Below, piece by piece: positions 50,378 to 60,578 of a stretch of DNA of 64,000 bases. Each line of letters begins with the position of its first letter. Position 1 is the first letter of the stretch. This DNA is from Lachnospiraceae bacterium. Its GTDB lineage: Bacteria > Bacillota > Clostridia > Lachnospirales > Lachnospiraceae. The stretch covers positions 1 through 64,000 of the forward strand of contig JAAWCE010000073.1 in NCBI GenBank assembly GCA_022793065.1. The letters run 5' to 3'. The notes under the pieces are model-generated. The model saw only the letters and a list, made by a program, of their open reading frames with translations. It did no database searches and was not told the origin of the DNA. The position numbers and the translations under genes were made by a program.

Positions 50378-52276
50378 ATGAACGATATTAAAGTATATGT
50401 AACCCATAGTCCAAACGGCAATGCAATGAGAATAGAAAATTCTCTTTTCTGCCATGTCATAGCGGGAAGCGATTTTCTGAAACAGCCTGTACCACAGGGA
50501 TATTTGCCGGATAATCAGGGGGAAAATATTTCCTCAAAGAATAAATCTTATTGTGAGCTTACCACCCAATATTGGGCATGGAAAAACCAGCAGGCCGACT
50601 ATTATGGCTTTTGTCATTACAGAAGGTATTTTAGTTTTAACAGGGGAACTTTGCCGGAAACCAAATGGGGAACCATTGAGTATGATTATTTGGATGAACA
50701 GGTTGCCGCCGAACTTCATTTAAATGAAAAGGACATGAAGAAATATATTGAAGAATATGATTTCCTCATAGCCAAAGGCGTCAACGCGGATTGTATGGAC
50801 TCCAAGACGATTTACGACCAATATAATGAGGCTTCCGATCTTCATATTGAAGATGTGGATTTGCTGTTGAAGATTATAGACGAGAGACATCCATATTTAA
50901 GCAGCGTTGCCAGGCGCTTTTTTCATGGGAAGACTTTTTACCCATGCAATATGTTTATTATGAAGAAGGAGTTATTTCATACTTATAGCAAACTCCTTTT
51001 TGATGTGTTGGGAGAGTTTGAGCGCTGTGCGAATTTAAGCGATTATTCAAGAGAAGGCTATCGAACCATTGGACATTTGGGGGAACGTATGGCCGGAATT
51101 TATTATCTGTATCTGAAGGAGAAACAGCAATTTCGACTGGGAGAAATTCAGATTGCATTGGTTCATCATGCAGATAAAGAAGATGAATGTTCTGCAGAAC
51201 TTGCAGACGGAGTGATGGGAGAGGATGAATCTGCCGTGGGTCAGGTAGTGCCTGTGGTGTTGGCGGCCAACCAAAAATATGTCCCCATTTTGTATATATG
51301 TATACAATCCATTGTGGAACATCTTAGCAGGGAATATCAATATCATATATATGTTTTCCATACAGATATCACCAAAGAGAGCCAGGACAAGTTTCGACAA
51401 CATTTTGTCGGCGACAATGTGGATCTTTCCTTTGTCAATGTGGGAAAAAGGGTGTGGAGACATGTTTTGCAGGCCAAGGAACACATTACAACGGAGACAT
51501 ATTATCGTTTTTTGATACTTGATATTTTGAAATGTTATCCAAAGGTAGTATATCTGGATTGTGACACCATTGTATGCCGGGATGTGGCGGAGCTGTATCA
51601 TACCGAGCTTAAGGATAATTTGATTGCAGCGGTTGTAGACGCTGACTTTGCAGGGCAGTGTAACAGGAAGAATTCGGAAATGAGGCAGTATTGTCTGGAT
51701 GTGTTGAAGATGGACAATCCTTTTCTCTATTTTCAGGCGGGCGTATTGGTGATGAATGTCCGTGAACTGCGCAAACAGATATCGGTTGAACAACTGTTTG
51801 ATATGTCCGACACGGGCATCTATAGGTTTTCCGACCAGGATATTCTCAATATTGTCTGTAAGGGACGTGTGACCTATCTGGATATGGCCTGGAATGTTTT
51901 GTCGGATTGTAATAATTTTCGTGTGAATGAGGTCATTCGTCATGCACCTTACTATATTTTAGACGCTTATGAGGAAGCGCGAAAAGAACCTTATATCATA
52001 CATTATGCAGGTTTTATGAAGCCGTGGATGAATCCCAAAGAAGATTACGCCCAGGTATTCTGGCAGGCTGCAAGGCGGACGGAATATTATGAAGCTTTGC
52101 TATGGGATATGATGGAAGGAATGTGTCCGTCGGGTGGACAGGAAAGAAAAGAAGAACCGGAAGACGGTTTGTTCTTAGGTACAATGAGAAAAATTATGCG
52201 GCATGTTTTTCCTAAAGGGAGTAAGGCAAGGCAATGGGCCATTCAGGTATATTTTAAACTGAAGAAACAGTATTGA
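50378..52276 (+). CDS. DUF4422 + glycosyltransferase family 8 fusion protein
   Basis: DUF4422 signature YYGFCHYRRYFSF; GT8 VVPVVLAANQKYVPILYICIQSI and VVYLDCDTIVCRDVAELY. Confidence 0.9.
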   Translation: MNDIKVYVTHSPNGNAMRIENSLFCHVIAGSDFLKQPVPQGYLPDNQGENISSKNKSYCELTTQYWAWKNQQADYYGFCHYRRYFSFNRGTLPETKWGTIEYDYLDEQVAAELHLNEKDMKKYIEEYDFLIAKGVNADCMDSKTIYDQYNEASDLHIEDVDLLLKIIDERHPYLSSVARRFFHGKTFYPCNMFIMKKELFHTYSKLLFDVLGEFERCANLSDYSREGYRTIGHLGERMAGIYYLYLKEKQQFRLGEIQIALVHHADKEDECSAELADGVMGEDESAVGQVVPVVLAANQKYVPILYICIQSIVEHLSREYQYHIYVFHTDITKESQDKFRQHFVGDNVDLSFVNVGKRVWRHVLQAKEHITTETYYRFLILDILKCYPKVVYLDCDTIVCRDVAELYHTELKDNLIAAVVDADFAGQCNRKNSEMRQYCLDVLKMDNPFLYFQAGVLVMNVRELRKQISVEQLFDMSDTGIYRFSDQDILNIVCKGRVTYLDMAWNVLSDCNNFRVNEVIRHAPYYILDAYEEARKEPYIIHYAGFMKPWMNPKEDYAQVFWQAARRTEYYEALLWDMMEGMCPSGGQERKEEPEDGLFLGTMRKIMRHVFPKGSKARQWAIQVYFKLKKQY

Positions 52277-52422
52277 TTTCTGGCTGCCGGAGTGCAGTTA
52301 TTTTACAGAACATCCCTGTGTAACAGGGACAATAATTATGGTAATTGCGGCAAGTGAAATCGGTGTCAATGGAAATCTTACTATACTGTTCTCATAAAAA
52401 GGGAATTCATACTGTGTTATGT

Positions 52423-52458
52423 AAAATACAGTTTACTTATAGGGTAAGCTGTATTTTT
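52423..52458 (+). terminator. Rho-independent terminator-like hairpin
   Basis: aaaatacag-ttac...gtaa-gctgtatttt. Confidence 0.7.
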
Positions 52459-52497
52459 AGCGTTTTTCTGTACAAGTTTCTTCAAAGAATATACATA

Positions 52498-53124
52498 TTA
52501 CAATCGCGAAACATCCCCCCATATTTTATCCTTTAAATTTCGGATAATGGCGTCTTTATTAGAGGAAGGAAGGCTTTCGGCGGACTGGATTAATTGTTCG
52601 ATATAAGTGTTTTCTCCTTGAGATAACCGGTAGTCTGCCAATTGGTAATAGGTGCGGCTGATATCGGTTCCGGCTTTGACGGCAAATTCCATCAGAGGAA
52701 CGGCTTCTTCCGCATAACCGGCTTCCGTCAGTATGTCGGCCCATTTCTGCAATGTGCGCACCAACAGAGTAAAATTCTGGTCGTATTCCGAGAGTAAGGT
52801 CAGGTTGGCAGTGCCGTATTCTAGTTTTAAGTCTGTGTTAGACCAACCGGTAAGGTTTACAATTTTTTGCCCGGAAAGGGATTTTATAATATCCATACAT
52901 TCCAATATGGCGGAATTTTCCAGCAATAACTCCATGGGAAATGATTCCAGCGGAATGTGAATATAGTTTAGATTGTCCAGAGATTTACGGCGGACATTAT
53001 TTGCCTTAGCTTCCCGAATCCAGAAGTTCTTTTCCAGTTCCACGCTTTTCTTAGATGTCCCTTTTGCGAAGACAGAAATAATAATTGCTATGCCGATAAA
53101 ACTTGCCAAAAACCCTAAAATCAT
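52498..53124 (-). CDS. Hypothetical membrane-anchored, TPR-like protein
   Basis: N-terminal TM MILGFLASFIGIAIIISVFAKG; helical C-terminus. Confidence 0.6.
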   Translation of the reverse strand: MILGFLASFIGIAIIISVFAKGTSKKSVELEKNFWIREAKANNVRRKSLDNLNYIHIPLESFPMELLLENSAILECMDIIKSLSGQKIVNLTGWSNTDLKLEYGTANLTLLSEYDQNFTLLVRTLQKWADILTEAGYAEEAVPLMEFAVKAGTDISRTYYQLADYRLSQGENTYIEQLIQSAESLPSSNKDAIIRNLKDKIWGDVSRL

Positions 53125-53211
53125 ATATAATATCCTTTCATAGAGATAATTGTTGGTTGTGGTTCCTGTGCCCTGTGGCGGACCGCCGCAATGGATGGAA
53201 AGGAGAATGCT

Positions 53212-53316
53212 ATGTTTCGATTAAATAATAAAAAAACTACACAGCGTATTTCGGCAATCCTTGTGATTATTTTGATACTTGCGATATTAATACCAACTGT
53301 ATCATATTTATTCTAG
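53212..53316 (+). CDS. Small single-TM protein (34 aa)
   Basis: ATG after aaaggagaatgct RBS: MFRLNNKKTTQRISAILVIILILAILIPTVSYLF*; below the ORF-track cutoff. Confidence 0.6.
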   Translation: MFRLNNKKTTQRISAILVIILILAILIPTVSYLF

Positions 53317-53343
53317 TAATTCAAGTAGAGAGGGAGATGTATA

Positions 53344-54825
53344 ATGAAATTAGACAAAAAATGGCTGTATTTGGGCTGTTTGCTTTTGCTGTGTCTGTTG
53401 GTGCCGGGAAGGGCGGCAAGGGCAGAGGAAAACGAGACGATTAAAAATGGGATTTATGCGGAACAGATTGATTTGTCCGGCATGACCGCCGCAGAGGCCC
53501 AGGAGGCGGTGCAGGCTTATGTGGACGCACTTAGGGATACGGAGATTACTTTGCTGGCGGCAGCGGATAAACCTGTGATAGTGACGGCAGGGGAGCTGGG
53601 CATTGCCTGGGGAAATTCGGAGTTGGTGGAGGAAGCCCTTTCCGTAGGAATTCGAGGAAATGTTATTGAGCGCTATAAGAAATTAAAAGACCTGGAGAGA
53701 GAGAATCTGGTCTACCCCATAGAGCTATCATTTGATTTACAGGCCATTGGAGATGTGCTGCTGCAAAAATGTACTCCTTATGACATAAAGTCCGTACCTT
53801 ATGGACTGGTTCGTGAGAATGGGAAATTTCGTGTATTGGAAGGGCAGACGGGCTATGCCCTTGATGTGGAGACTTCCATTGACGAGGTCAGCCGTTATCT
53901 GGCGGAAGAATGGGACAGAAGCCCATGCACCATTTCTTTGAATGTGATGGTGGATCAACCCAAGGGGAGCGTGGAAGAATTATCCCAGGTGAAGGATGTG
54001 CTGGGAAGTTTTACCACATCTTATACCACATCCAATTTTAATCGTTGTGCAAATATAGACAACGGATGTAACCTGATTAACGGAGCACTTGTATATCCGG
54101 GAGAAGAATTTTCCATGCATGCGTTGGTGACGCCCTTTACCGCCGCAAACGGTTATTACATGGCGGGGTCTTATATGAATGGGCAGGTGGTGGACAGCTT
54201 AGGCGGAGGAATCTGCCAGGTGTCAACCACACTCTATAATGCGCTTTTGCTGGCAGAACTGGATATAACGGAGCGTTATAATCATTCTATGATTGTTACT
54301 TATGTGGAACCTTCGGCGGACGCTGCGATTTCCGAAAGTTCGGGGAAGGATTTCAAGTTTATCAATAATCTGGAATATCCTGTGTATATTGAAGGATATA
54401 CCCAGAATAAACATATTACTTTTAATATTTATGGGCGGGAGACAAGAAGCCCCAATCGTGAGGTGCGGTATGAGAGTAAGGTGCTGGAAGTAAATCATCC
54501 CACGGTCAAAATATATGCGGATGCGTCCAGGCCCTTAGGATATGTGGGTGAAAGCGGGTCTGCGCACACCGGTTACAAAGCGCAGCTTTGGAAGGTTGTA
54601 TTGGAAAACGGCAAGGAAGTCAGCCGCACACAGGTGAACAGCAGCAGCTATAAAATGGTGCCCAAGAACGCCACGGTAGGGACAGCCACCGATGACCCCA
54701 CTGCTTACGAAGAAATTATGGCGGCAATTGGTACCGGAGATATTGGTCATGTAAAGAATGTTCTGGCAATATTGCTGCCAGCGCCGGAAGAAAATGAAGA
54801 GGACATGGTTGATGATGAAGAATAA
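53344..54825 (+). CDS. VanW-family protein with signal peptide
   Basis: SLGGGICQVSTTLYNALLLAELDITERYNHSM; N-terminal signal sequence. Confidence 0.92.
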   Translation: MKLDKKWLYLGCLLLLCLLVPGRAARAEENETIKNGIYAEQIDLSGMTAAEAQEAVQAYVDALRDTEITLLAAADKPVIVTAGELGIAWGNSELVEEALSVGIRGNVIERYKKLKDLERENLVYPIELSFDLQAIGDVLLQKCTPYDIKSVPYGLVRENGKFRVLEGQTGYALDVETSIDEVSRYLAEEWDRSPCTISLNVMVDQPKGSVEELSQVKDVLGSFTTSYTTSNFNRCANIDNGCNLINGALVYPGEEFSMHALVTPFTAANGYYMAGSYMNGQVVDSLGGGICQVSTTLYNALLLAELDITERYNHSMIVTYVEPSADAAISESSGKDFKFINNLEYPVYIEGYTQNKHITFNIYGRETRSPNREVRYESKVLEVNHPTVKIYADASRPLGYVGESGSAHTGYKAQLWKVVLENGKEVSRTQVNSSSYKMVPKNATVGTATDDPTAYEEIMAAIGTGDIGHVKNVLAILLPAPEENEEDMVDDEE

Positions 54826-54843
54826 GTGTTCAGGAACAGCGGC

Positions 54844-55893
54844 ATGGAAATAGGAAAAGTGTCGGGGAATGTCTTAAAACGCTCCGTTTTAGGGCAAATC
54901 AAATTTAAAAGAGAAGAAGTGGTCAGTGGCGCAGGGATGGGGGCAGACTGCGCCATTTTCTCATATGACGGCTCAGGGTATATGGCCGCCTGTATGCAGG
55001 AGGCGCAGGTGTGTTGGCCCTTGCCTCAAAGCGCTTCAATAGAAGCGGCAGTGCAAGAGGGTGTAAGGGACACAGGTGTGGAGCCATATATGACATTGGC
55101 GCAGTTGATACAGAAGTGTGCAAATAATCTGTCGGCCGCAGGGAGCAGTCCGGCGGCTTTGATGTTGACGCTGTTTTTGCCTGAGCGTGCGGAAGAGTCC
55201 CATTTGAAAGCATTGTTGAAAGAAGCGGAACAAATGTGTGCGGAGCTGTCCATGGAACTGATGGGCGGACAGACCAGGATGATAGAGAAAATTACATGTC
55301 CTATTGCGGTGGCGTCCATATATGGAAAAATGGGCCAGGGAACAGAGCAAATGTTAAAATCTGCGGCGCCGGGACAGGATATTGTAATCAGCAAGTGGAT
55401 TGGGCTTCAGGGAACTGCATTGGCGGTAAAGAGGAATCGGGCAAAGCTTCTTGCCAGATATCCTTCTTATCTGGTAGAGGAGGCGGAACTGTTTGACCGT
55501 TATCTGTCTGTGATACCGGAGGCTGCAATAGCGGTGAAGTCCGGCGTCTGCGCCATGCATGATGCTTCCGAAGGCGGTATATTTGCCGCATTATGGGAGA
55601 TGGCGGAAAGAGCAGGGGTCGGACTGAACATAGATTTGAAAAAGCTGCCCCTTCGTCAGGAGACGGTGGAGGTATGCGAATGTTGCGATTTAAATCCCTA
55701 TGAACTGTTGGCAGGAGGCTGTATGATCATGACTTCCGCGGACGGGCAGGCATTGGCGGATGCGTTATTGGCAGAAAATATCCCGGCCGTAGTGGTTGGC
55801 AGAGTTACGGAAGGTAAGAGAAGAATTCTGCGAAACGGGGAAGAAATTCGTTATTTGGACAGACCCAAACAGGATCAGATATATAAGCTGTAA
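54844..55893 (+). CDS. AIR synthase-fold (HypE/ThiL-like) protein
   Basis: GAGMGADCAIFSYDG; MGGQTRMI; MHDASEGGIFAALWEMAE. Confidence 0.82.
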   Translation: MEIGKVSGNVLKRSVLGQIKFKREEVVSGAGMGADCAIFSYDGSGYMAACMQEAQVCWPLPQSASIEAAVQEGVRDTGVEPYMTLAQLIQKCANNLSAAGSSPAALMLTLFLPERAEESHLKALLKEAEQMCAELSMELMGGQTRMIEKITCPIAVASIYGKMGQGTEQMLKSAAPGQDIVISKWIGLQGTALAVKRNRAKLLARYPSYLVEEAELFDRYLSVIPEAAIAVKSGVCAMHDASEGGIFAALWEMAERAGVGLNIDLKKLPLRQETVEVCECCDLNPYELLAGGCMIMTSADGQALADALLAENIPAVVVGRVTEGKRRILRNGEEIRYLDRPKQDQIYKL

Positions 55894-55988
55894 TGGGGAT
55901 GAGTTGAACCGGCATTATAAATTGAACGGTTTTGAGTGAAAAGCAGTTTGCATATAATGGTATATGATTTTACAGGGAGGTATGTGTA

Positions 55989-56471
55989 ATGAGAGAAGAA
56001 TTGTTAAAAGTAATTGAAAAGAACAGCCGGATTGACTTAAAAGAGTTGGCGGTGATGCTGGGGGTGGAAGAGGCTGCGGTGGTAAATGAGCTGGCGGCGT
56101 TAGAAGCGGAAGGGGTCATCTGCGGCTATCATACATTGATTAACTGGGAGAAAACTTCGGAAGAAAAAGTCACCGCATTGATTGAGGTTCGCGTAACGCC
56201 TCAGAGAGGACAGGGCTTTGACAGCATTGCGGAGCGGATTTACAATTATCCCGAAGTCCGCAGCGTGTATCTGATATCCGGCGGATATGATTTGATGGTA
56301 ATTCTGGAAGGGAAATCTCTTCGGGAAGTTTCCGCGTTTGTTTCGGATAAGCTTTCCACTTTAGAGACTGTTCTCAGTACCGCCACCCATTTTATTCTAA
56401 AGAAATACAAGGACCACGGCACCATTATTTCTACAAAAAAACAAGACGAAAGAGAGATGATTACCCCATGA
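55989..56471 (+). CDS. Lrp/AsnC-family transcriptional regulator
   Basis: HTH plus RAM domain VRSVYLISGGYDLMVILEG. Confidence 0.9.
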   Translation: MREELLKVIEKNSRIDLKELAVMLGVEEAAVVNELAALEAEGVICGYHTLINWEKTSEEKVTALIEVRVTPQRGQGFDSIAERIYNYPEVRSVYLISGGYDLMVILEGKSLREVSAFVSDKLSTLETVLSTATHFILKKYKDHGTIISTKKQDEREMITP

Positions 56472-57634
56472 GAAATCCATTGGCAGACAAGGTGGTAGAT
56501 ATTAAACCATCGGGTATTCGTAAATTTTTTGACATAGCAAGTGAAATGAAGGATGCAATCTCTTTGGGAGTGGGGGAGCCGGATTTTGATACCCCATGGC
56601 ATATTCGGGATGAGGGCATTTATTCTCTGGAACAGGGCCGTACCATATATACTTCCAATGCGGGACTGAAAGAACTGCGCCAGGAAATTTGTTATTATAT
56701 TGGGAGAAAACAGGGCGTAAATTATGATCCTATGAAAGAGGTGTTAGTTACCGTAGGCGGTTCTGAGGCAATTGATATAGGACTTCGAGCTATGATAAAT
56801 CCGGGAGATGAGGTTTTAATTCCCCAGCCCAGTTTTGTTTCCTATGAACCATGCGCCATTCTTGCCGGCGCGGTTCCGGTTATTATTCATCTCAAGGAAG
56901 AGAATGAATTCCGTCTGACCGCAAAGGAATTGGAGGAAGCGATTACGGACAAAACGAAACTGTTGGTTCTGCCCTTTCCTAATAATCCCACTGGCGCCAT
57001 TATGGAGCGGAAGGATTTGGAAGCCATTGCGGAAGTGATATTAAGACATGATATTTTTGTCATGTCGGACGAGATATACTCCGAATTGACATACACTGAT
57101 AAACATGTATCCATTATTGAATTGCCTGGAATGAGGGAGCGTACCATTTTAATCAATGGATTTTCAAAAGCATATGCCATGACAGGATGGAGGCTGGGAT
57201 ATGCATGCGGCCCTGAAGAAATTATCGCTCAAATGACGAAAATACATCAGTTTGCTATTATGTGCGCCCCGTCCACCAGCCAGTATGCGGCGATTGAAGC
57301 ACTGAAAAACGGCGACGAGGATGTTGTGGAAATGCGGACAGCATATAACCAGAGAAGAAGATTTCTGCTAAATGCTTTTAAAGAAATGGGGATTTCCTGT
57401 TTTGAACCCTATGGGGCTTTTTATGTATTTCCCTGTATCAAAGAATTTGGTATGAGCAGCGACGAGTTTGCCACCAGGTTTTTAAAAGAAGAAAAGGTGG
57501 CAGTGGTACCGGGGACAGCTTTTGGAGATTGCGGCGAAGGGTATCTGAGAATATCTTATGCCTACTCCCTGGAGCATTTGAAGACTGCTATGGGCAGGAT
57601 GAAAAAGTTTGTGACACGGCTTAGGACGGAGTAA
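56468..57634 (+). CDS. Class I/II aminotransferase
   Basis: LPFPNNPTGAIM, MSDEIYSELTY, PLP-lysine INGFSKAYAMTGWRLGY. Confidence 0.95.
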   Translation: MRNPLADKVVDIKPSGIRKFFDIASEMKDAISLGVGEPDFDTPWHIRDEGIYSLEQGRTIYTSNAGLKELRQEICYYIGRKQGVNYDPMKEVLVTVGGSEAIDIGLRAMINPGDEVLIPQPSFVSYEPCAILAGAVPVIIHLKEENEFRLTAKELEEAITDKTKLLVLPFPNNPTGAIMERKDLEAIAEVILRHDIFVMSDEIYSELTYTDKHVSIIELPGMRERTILINGFSKAYAMTGWRLGYACGPEEIIAQMTKIHQFAIMCAPSTSQYAAIEALKNGDEDVVEMRTAYNQRRRFLLNAFKEMGISCFEPYGAFYVFPCIKEFGMSSDEFATRFLKEEKVAVVPGTAFGDCGEGYLRISYAYSLEHLKTAMGRMKKFVTRLRTE

Positions 57635-57701
57635 TGGCGTTAGTTACAGGTGTGGTCACATACAAAGACATACACCATCGCGAGCAGTTGGGGGTAAGAG
57701 A

Positions 57702-58430
57702 ATGATTGTTGATAAAGCATATAAAATAAGTATATTTGGCGATTATAATGATATTGTAGCTACTGCAGAAAACATGCAGTTTATGTTGGATAAGTTCGGT
57801 TCTATGGGCTTATTACCTACAACGTTTCAAGAATTAGTAATGTCGGAGCAGCTTCAGCCGCCGATTTCCTATCAGCGTTTGGCATTGATTTCTGGTGATG
57901 GCTTAAAAAAGGTTACGATTGCTTCAAATAGATTGGATTTTGACATTCAGATTTCGGGCGACTGGCGTTTATCCAGTGAACAGATTTCAGAATATAATAG
58001 AGAAATGTCAGATGTATTGAAAGTAATTTTGGAAAAGTTTTCACAGAAATCTTCCCGACTTGCATTAAATACAAGCAGTCTTATTGTGGAATTAAATGAA
58101 CAAGAGATCCATGCCTTTTTGGATAAATTTACCAATCCGTTGTCTGTTTATCATGAGCCATTGGAAGAGTGGGCTACTCATATGATGATCAGAAGAGATT
58201 TTATGATTGGAGGGAATCAGGAGAAGGTTAATGTAATTACAGAAATTGAGAAGACAGAAATAGAAAAAAGCGAAAACGACAAACTCCTTCAGGCGGTTGG
58301 ATTTTCTGTATATTGTGATATTAACACGATTGCAGAGAATATCTTAAAACGTTTTAATGGAGATGATATTTTGACGTTTGCGGTGGCGGCGTCATCTTGT
58401 TGGAATGAAATTGTAGCAGATGTGGGGTGA
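57702..58430 (+). CDS. Hypothetical protein, first gene of unknown three-gene cassette
   Basis: 242-aa ORF; 7 nt upstream of next gene; no family recognised. Confidence 0.75.
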   Translation: MIVDKAYKISIFGDYNDIVATAENMQFMLDKFGSMGLLPTTFQELVMSEQLQPPISYQRLALISGDGLKKVTIASNRLDFDIQISGDWRLSSEQISEYNREMSDVLKVILEKFSQKSSRLALNTSSLIVELNEQEIHAFLDKFTNPLSVYHEPLEEWATHMMIRRDFMIGGNQEKVNVITEIEKTEIEKSENDKLLQAVGFSVYCDINTIAENILKRFNGDDILTFAVAASSCWNEIVADVG

Positions 58431-58436
58431 GGGTAT

Positions 58437-59078
58437 ATGGACAAATATATATCATTTATTTCCAGGTCGGAAAGCAATATTGAGGAAGGAACGTTTGAAA
58501 AAAACAAATTAATAAAATTTGTAATTCCTGAGAAAAAAACACGTAAAAGGATGAATACGGCTTCTACGTATGAAAATGAAGATAAGGCCATAAAGGAGGA
58601 ATCTACCAAACAGGAAAGTTTTTCAATACGGGTTAATGTTGAATATGCAAATATTTTGGAATCAATGTTCGAGAGCGAATTCTATGAAACAGGAATATCC
58701 AATCCATCGGAGAAATATTTTTTGAAGTGGTTTTATGATGATCCAATGGCAGCAATGAACGGCCTTACTAAGATTTTCTGGGACAATTACTTGTTGGAAG
58801 GGAGGAGGGTGAATGTACTATTGGGGGTACTTCATATATTGTCTCATATGAGATATAGTCAAGTATACCCTGTTGGGCCAGTTATTGCGGGATATGCTAC
58901 AAGTCATATGAACAACGAAGTGGCCGAATATGGACTTAAATGTTACGAAAACTGGGAATCTGCAGATGTGATTTCTAAATTAGAAGCAATGTCATTTTCG
59001 ACTGTCTGGCTTCAGGAATACGCAGATGAAATCATTGCCGAATTAAAAGGGGAAGAGTTACATGGCATTACTGGTTAG
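58437..59078 (+). CDS. Hypothetical protein, second gene of unknown cassette
   Basis: 213-aa ORF; helical C-terminal half; overlaps next gene by 17 nt. Confidence 0.75.
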   Translation: MDKYISFISRSESNIEEGTFEKNKLIKFVIPEKKTRKRMNTASTYENEDKAIKEESTKQESFSIRVNVEYANILESMFESEFYETGISNPSEKYFLKWFYDDPMAAMNGLTKIFWDNYLLEGRRVNVLLGVLHILSHMRYSQVYPVGPVIAGYATSHMNNEVAEYGLKCYENWESADVISKLEAMSFSTVWLQEYADEIIAELKGEELHGITG

Positions 59079-59499
59079 AAAAATTGCCCGTGCAAAATGG
59101 CCTGATGTTATATGCCCTATGGACGGAATACAGGGAGATGCGATTTCGGATTTGAGGACAAGGGGAAATACTCTTTCAGTATGGAGAATTGATGGACTGG
59201 AGGAATTGGATGAGGCAATATTGGCATTGGCCGCGTCATCACAGACAAGTGCTATTGAAAATATGTGTGTCGTGTGGATTCCAGAAGAAGAATTTATTAA
59301 GAATGGTATACTGATTGATGACGGAATAAAGGGCGATACGATAGTTAAAGATCTGGAAGAAACGCATCGTGATTTAATAGAAATTAATTATAGATCTTTG
59401 GGAATTATTTCAGAGATTATAATGAATGAAGTGATATCGAATCACTATAAGAGAGTGGGAAAAGGTGCTGTAAAGAAGGCGTTGGGGCCCATCGAATAA
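59062..59499 (+). CDS. Hypothetical protein, third gene of unknown cassette
   Basis: 145-aa ORF; translationally overlapped with previous gene. Confidence 0.75.
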   Translation: MALLVRKIARAKWPDVICPMDGIQGDAISDLRTRGNTLSVWRIDGLEELDEAILALAASSQTSAIENMCVVWIPEEEFIKNGILIDDGIKGDTIVKDLEETHRDLIEINYRSLGIISEIIMNEVISNHYKRVGKGAVKKALGPIE

Positions 59500-59563
59500 C
59501 AGAGAATATTTGTACAGACACTTTATTGGGCGAAGTGCGGAAAGCATCTGAGGGAGGCGTGTA

Positions 59564-60547
59564 ATGCACATTGTTTTACATCAACCGGAGATACCGGGAA
59601 ATACCGGAAATATTGGGCGTACCTGTGTGGCTACGGGTACGCCCCTGCACTTAATAGAACCTTTGGGCTTTCGATTGGATGAAAAGTCTATAAAAAGGGC
59701 AGGAATGGATTACTGGCATCAGCTTGAAGTGCACAGATATGTAAATTTTGAAGAATTTAAAGAGGCGCATCCAGGTGTAACGATCTGGATGGCGACCACT
59801 AAGGCAAAGCATACTTATACGGAAGTGGTCTATGGTCCTGACGATTACATTATGTTTGGAAAGGAAAGCGCCGGGATTCCGGAAGAGATTTTGGTGGAAC
59901 AGGAAGCTCATTGTATCCGAATTCCTATGCTGCCTCAGATACGTTCCCTGAATCTGTCCAATGCCGTATCCATTGTGCTGTATGAAGCACTGCGGCAGAA
60001 TGAATTTGCCGGGATGCAGCAGGAAGGGGAACTTCATAGATTACAGTGGCGTTCACAGCCGGAATGTATATCAGGCGGCGAAGCATATTTTATTGCACCC
60101 GAAGCAGTGGTAGCCGGGGATGTAAAGTTGGGGAAGAACGCCAGTGTATGGTACCATGCCGTAGTGCGCGGGGATCGTGCCTCTGTGCATATTGGACGTG
60201 GAAGTAATATTCAGGATAATTGTGTGGTTCATGTAGATGCCGGATATCCCGTAGAACTAGGAGAGAATGTTACGGTTGGTCATGGAGCCATTCTTCACGG
60301 ATGCAGCATAGGGGATAACAGTCTGATTGGAATGGGCGCTATTGTTATGAATGGAAGCCGCGTTGGAAGAAATTGTATCATAGGTGCCGGGACTTTAATT
60401 ACCCAGGGCATGGTAATTCCGGACAATTCGTTGGTCATTGGTAATCCTGGCAGAGTGAAGCGTCAGGTGACGGAGGCGGAAATTGAACAAAATCTGACCA
60501 ATGCCCGACGATATGCCGCCGAGGCTGCTTCTTTACGGCGTGCTTGA
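59564..60547 (+). CDS. trmL: Fusion: tRNA (cytidine(34)-2'-O)-methyltransferase TrmL + gamma-class carbonic anhydrase-like domain
   Basis: TrmL: IVLHQPEIPGNTGNIGRTCVATGTPLHLIEPLGF, MFGKESAGIPEEI, IRSLNLSNAVSIVLYEALRQ; gamma-CA: VWYHAVVRGDRASVHIGRGSNIQDNCVVHVDAGYPVELGENVTVGHGAILHGC; one ORF. Confidence 0.92.
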   Translation: MHIVLHQPEIPGNTGNIGRTCVATGTPLHLIEPLGFRLDEKSIKRAGMDYWHQLEVHRYVNFEEFKEAHPGVTIWMATTKAKHTYTEVVYGPDDYIMFGKESAGIPEEILVEQEAHCIRIPMLPQIRSLNLSNAVSIVLYEALRQNEFAGMQQEGELHRLQWRSQPECISGGEAYFIAPEAVVAGDVKLGKNASVWYHAVVRGDRASVHIGRGSNIQDNCVVHVDAGYPVELGENVTVGHGAILHGCSIGDNSLIGMGAIVMNGSRVGRNCIIGAGTLITQGMVIPDNSLVIGNPGRVKRQVTEAEIEQNLTNARRYAAEAASLRRA

Positions 60548-60578
60548 AATTGACTGTGCAGCGGTAACAAGGATATGG

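Noticed and set aside
51047-51943. 298-aa antisense ORF opposite the GT8 gene
   Set aside because: Lies fully within a well-supported CDS and has no recognisable family
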